Part shown: piece after piece, positions 62,266-64,000 of the stretch
Layout: each line of letters starts with the position of its first letter
Position numbering within the stretch: the stretch's first letter is position 1
Assembly (NCBI GenBank): GCA_947561715.1
Contig: OX387203.1
Coordinates: 11,222,001-11,286,000 of the forward strand
DNA from: Ascidia mentula
Lineage: Eukaryota > Chordata > Ascidiacea > Phlebobranchia > Ascidiidae
Length of the DNA stretch: 64,000 nucleotides
Direction: 5' to 3'
Translations under genes and position numbers: made by a program
The notes under the pieces: model-generated
Databases searched by the model: none
Told to the model about the DNA's origin: nothing
The model's input: the letters and a program-made list of their open reading frames with translations, nothing else

Positions 62266-64000
62266 GTATCAGCGTTTTCCACTGTATAATAAAGCTTGTA
62301 CTGAAAAAAATATTTTTCATCGAAAAGTCATATACTGCAAAATGGACAAGTGCTGAAATCGCATAGTTACATACGTTGTGCAACCGCAAAAGCAATACTG
62401 GAATATCAGCGTTTTCCACTGTATAATAAAGCTTGTACTGCAAAAAATTATTTTTTGTCGAAAAGTCATACACTGCAAAATGGACAAGTGCTGAAATCTC
62501 ATAGTTACATACGTTGTGCAACCGCAAAAGCAATACTGGAGTATCAGCGTTTTCCACTGTATAATAAAGCTTGTACTGCAAAAAAATATTTTTTATCGAA
62601 AAGTCATATACTGCAAAATGGACAAGTGCTGAAATCGCATAGTTACATACGTTGTGCAACCGCAAAAGCAATACTGGAGTATCAGCGTTTTCCACTGTAT
62701 AATAAAGCTTGTACTGCAAAATAATATTTTTTATCGAAAGGTCATATACTGCAAAATGGACAAGTGCTGAAATCGCATAGTTACATACGTTGTGCAACCG
62801 CAAAAGCAATACTGGAGTATCAGCGTTTTCCACTGTATAATAAAGCTTGTACTGCAAAAAATTATTTTTTGTCGAAAAGTCATACACTGCAAAATGGCCA
62901 AGTGCTGAAATCTCATAGTTACATACGTTGTGCAACCGCAAAAGCAATACTGGAGTATCAGCGTTTTCCACTGTATAATAAAGCTTGTACTGCAAAAAAA
63001 TATTTTTTATCGAAAAGTCATATACTGCAAAATGGACAAGTGCTGAAATCGCATAGTTACATACGTTGTGCAACCGCAAAAGCAATACTGGAGTATCAGC
63101 GTTTTCCACTGTATAATAAAGCTTGTACTGCAAAAAAATATTTTTTGTCGAAAAGGCATACACTGCAAAATGGACAAGTGCTCAAATCTCATAGTTACAT
63201 ACGTTGTGCAACCGCAAAAGCAATACTGGAGTATCAGCGTTTTCCACTGTATAATAAAGCTTGTACTGCAAAAAAATATTTTTTATCGAAAAGTCATATA
63301 CTGCAAAATGGACAAGCGCTGAAATCGCATAGTTACATACGTTGGGCAACCGCAAAAGCAATACTGGAGTATCAGCGTTTTCCACTGTATAATAAAGCTT
63401 GTACTGAAAAAAAATATTTTTCATCGAAAAGTCATATACTGCAAAATGGACAAGTGCTGAAATTGCACAGTTACATACGTTGTGCAACCGCAAAAGCAAT
63501 ACTGGAGTATCAGCGTTTTCCACTGTATAATAAAGCTTGTACTGCAAAAAAATATTTTTCATCGAAAAGTCATATACTGCAAAATGGACAAGTGCTGAAA
63601 TCGCATAGTTACATACGTTGTGCAACCGCAAAAGCAATACCGGAGTATCAGCGTTTTCCACTGTATAATAAAGCTTGTACTGCAAAAAAATATTTTTTGT
63701 CGAAAAGTCATACACTGCAAAATGGACAAGTGCTGAAATCTCATAGTTACATACGTTGTGCAACCGCAAAAGCAATACTGGAGTATCAGCGTTTTCCACT
63801 GTATAATAAAGCTTGTACTGCAAAAAAATATTTTTTATCGAAAAGTCATATACTGCAAAATGGACAAGTGCTGAAATCGCATAGTTACATACGTTGTGCA
63901 ACCGCAAAAGCAATACTGGAGTATCAGCGTTTTCCACTGTATAATAAAGCTTGTACTGCAAAAAATTATTTTTTGTCGAAAAGTCATACACTGCAAAATG
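62266..64000. repeat. 138-bp satellite array, right segment (continues past the window)
   Basis: About 12.6 young-family monomers. The first completes the monomer broken by the retrotransposon: the left flank has the cagccgcaaaagc variant and the right flank has tactgaaaaaaatat, two variants that occur together elsewhere (for example 33,960-34,035 and 47,895-47,965). One monomer has a TAA (aaaataatat near 62,719) in the otherwise open plus frame. Confidence 0.96.

Overview
The window is animal nuclear DNA. It shows small exons with GT..AG introns, AT-rich introns, two genes homologous to vertebrate genes, a very long tandem satellite, and eukaryotic transposons (BEL/Pao, hAT, tRNA-derived SINE-like). 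Compact introns, a divergent gene pair and a 3'-splice-like site just before a start codon would fit a tunicate such as Ciona. That assignment is an inference; another invertebrate is possible.

Region 1 (1-17.8 kb) is genic. On the minus strand lies the 5' half of an SLC12A8-like membrane transporter gene (four coding exons, 3150 down to 314, continuing past the left edge). Head to head with it, about 1.1 kb away on the plus strand, is a complete 28-exon TBC1D32 (broad-minded, BROMI) gene, 4268-17739. Every exon junction keeps frame and the spliced model is 1,289 residues. Its introns hold fold-back elements, a perfect 18-bp hairpin and a compound inverted pair of tRNA-derived SINE-like repeats.

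Region 2 (18.45-55.5 kb, resuming 62.26 kb to the right edge) is one tandem array of a 138-bp satellite, about 278 monomers in view. The left part is an older, more variable family; the right part is a younger, homogenised family arranged partly as 276-bp dimers and in larger higher-order blocks (2,215, 2,070, 1,517, 828/690 bp and others). Because 138 is 46 codons, some monomer frames lack stops on both strands, giving giant but probably meaningless reading frames of up to 1,703 codons (+) and 1,735 codons (-) over the same DNA. A 442-bp hAT-type MITE with an 8-bp target duplication interrupts the old part of the array.

Region 3 (55,503-62,260) is a full-length, apparently very young BEL/Pao LTR retrotransposon on the minus strand. 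It has two 413-bp LTRs that read as identical, a 5-bp target duplication (ctgga), and one uninterrupted 1,914-residue Gag-Pol frame. It sits inside a satellite monomer, and satellite resumes immediately on its far side.

I found no cellular gene in the satellite and no host operon-like system. The notable content is the satellite's architecture and the nested mobile elements that date it.
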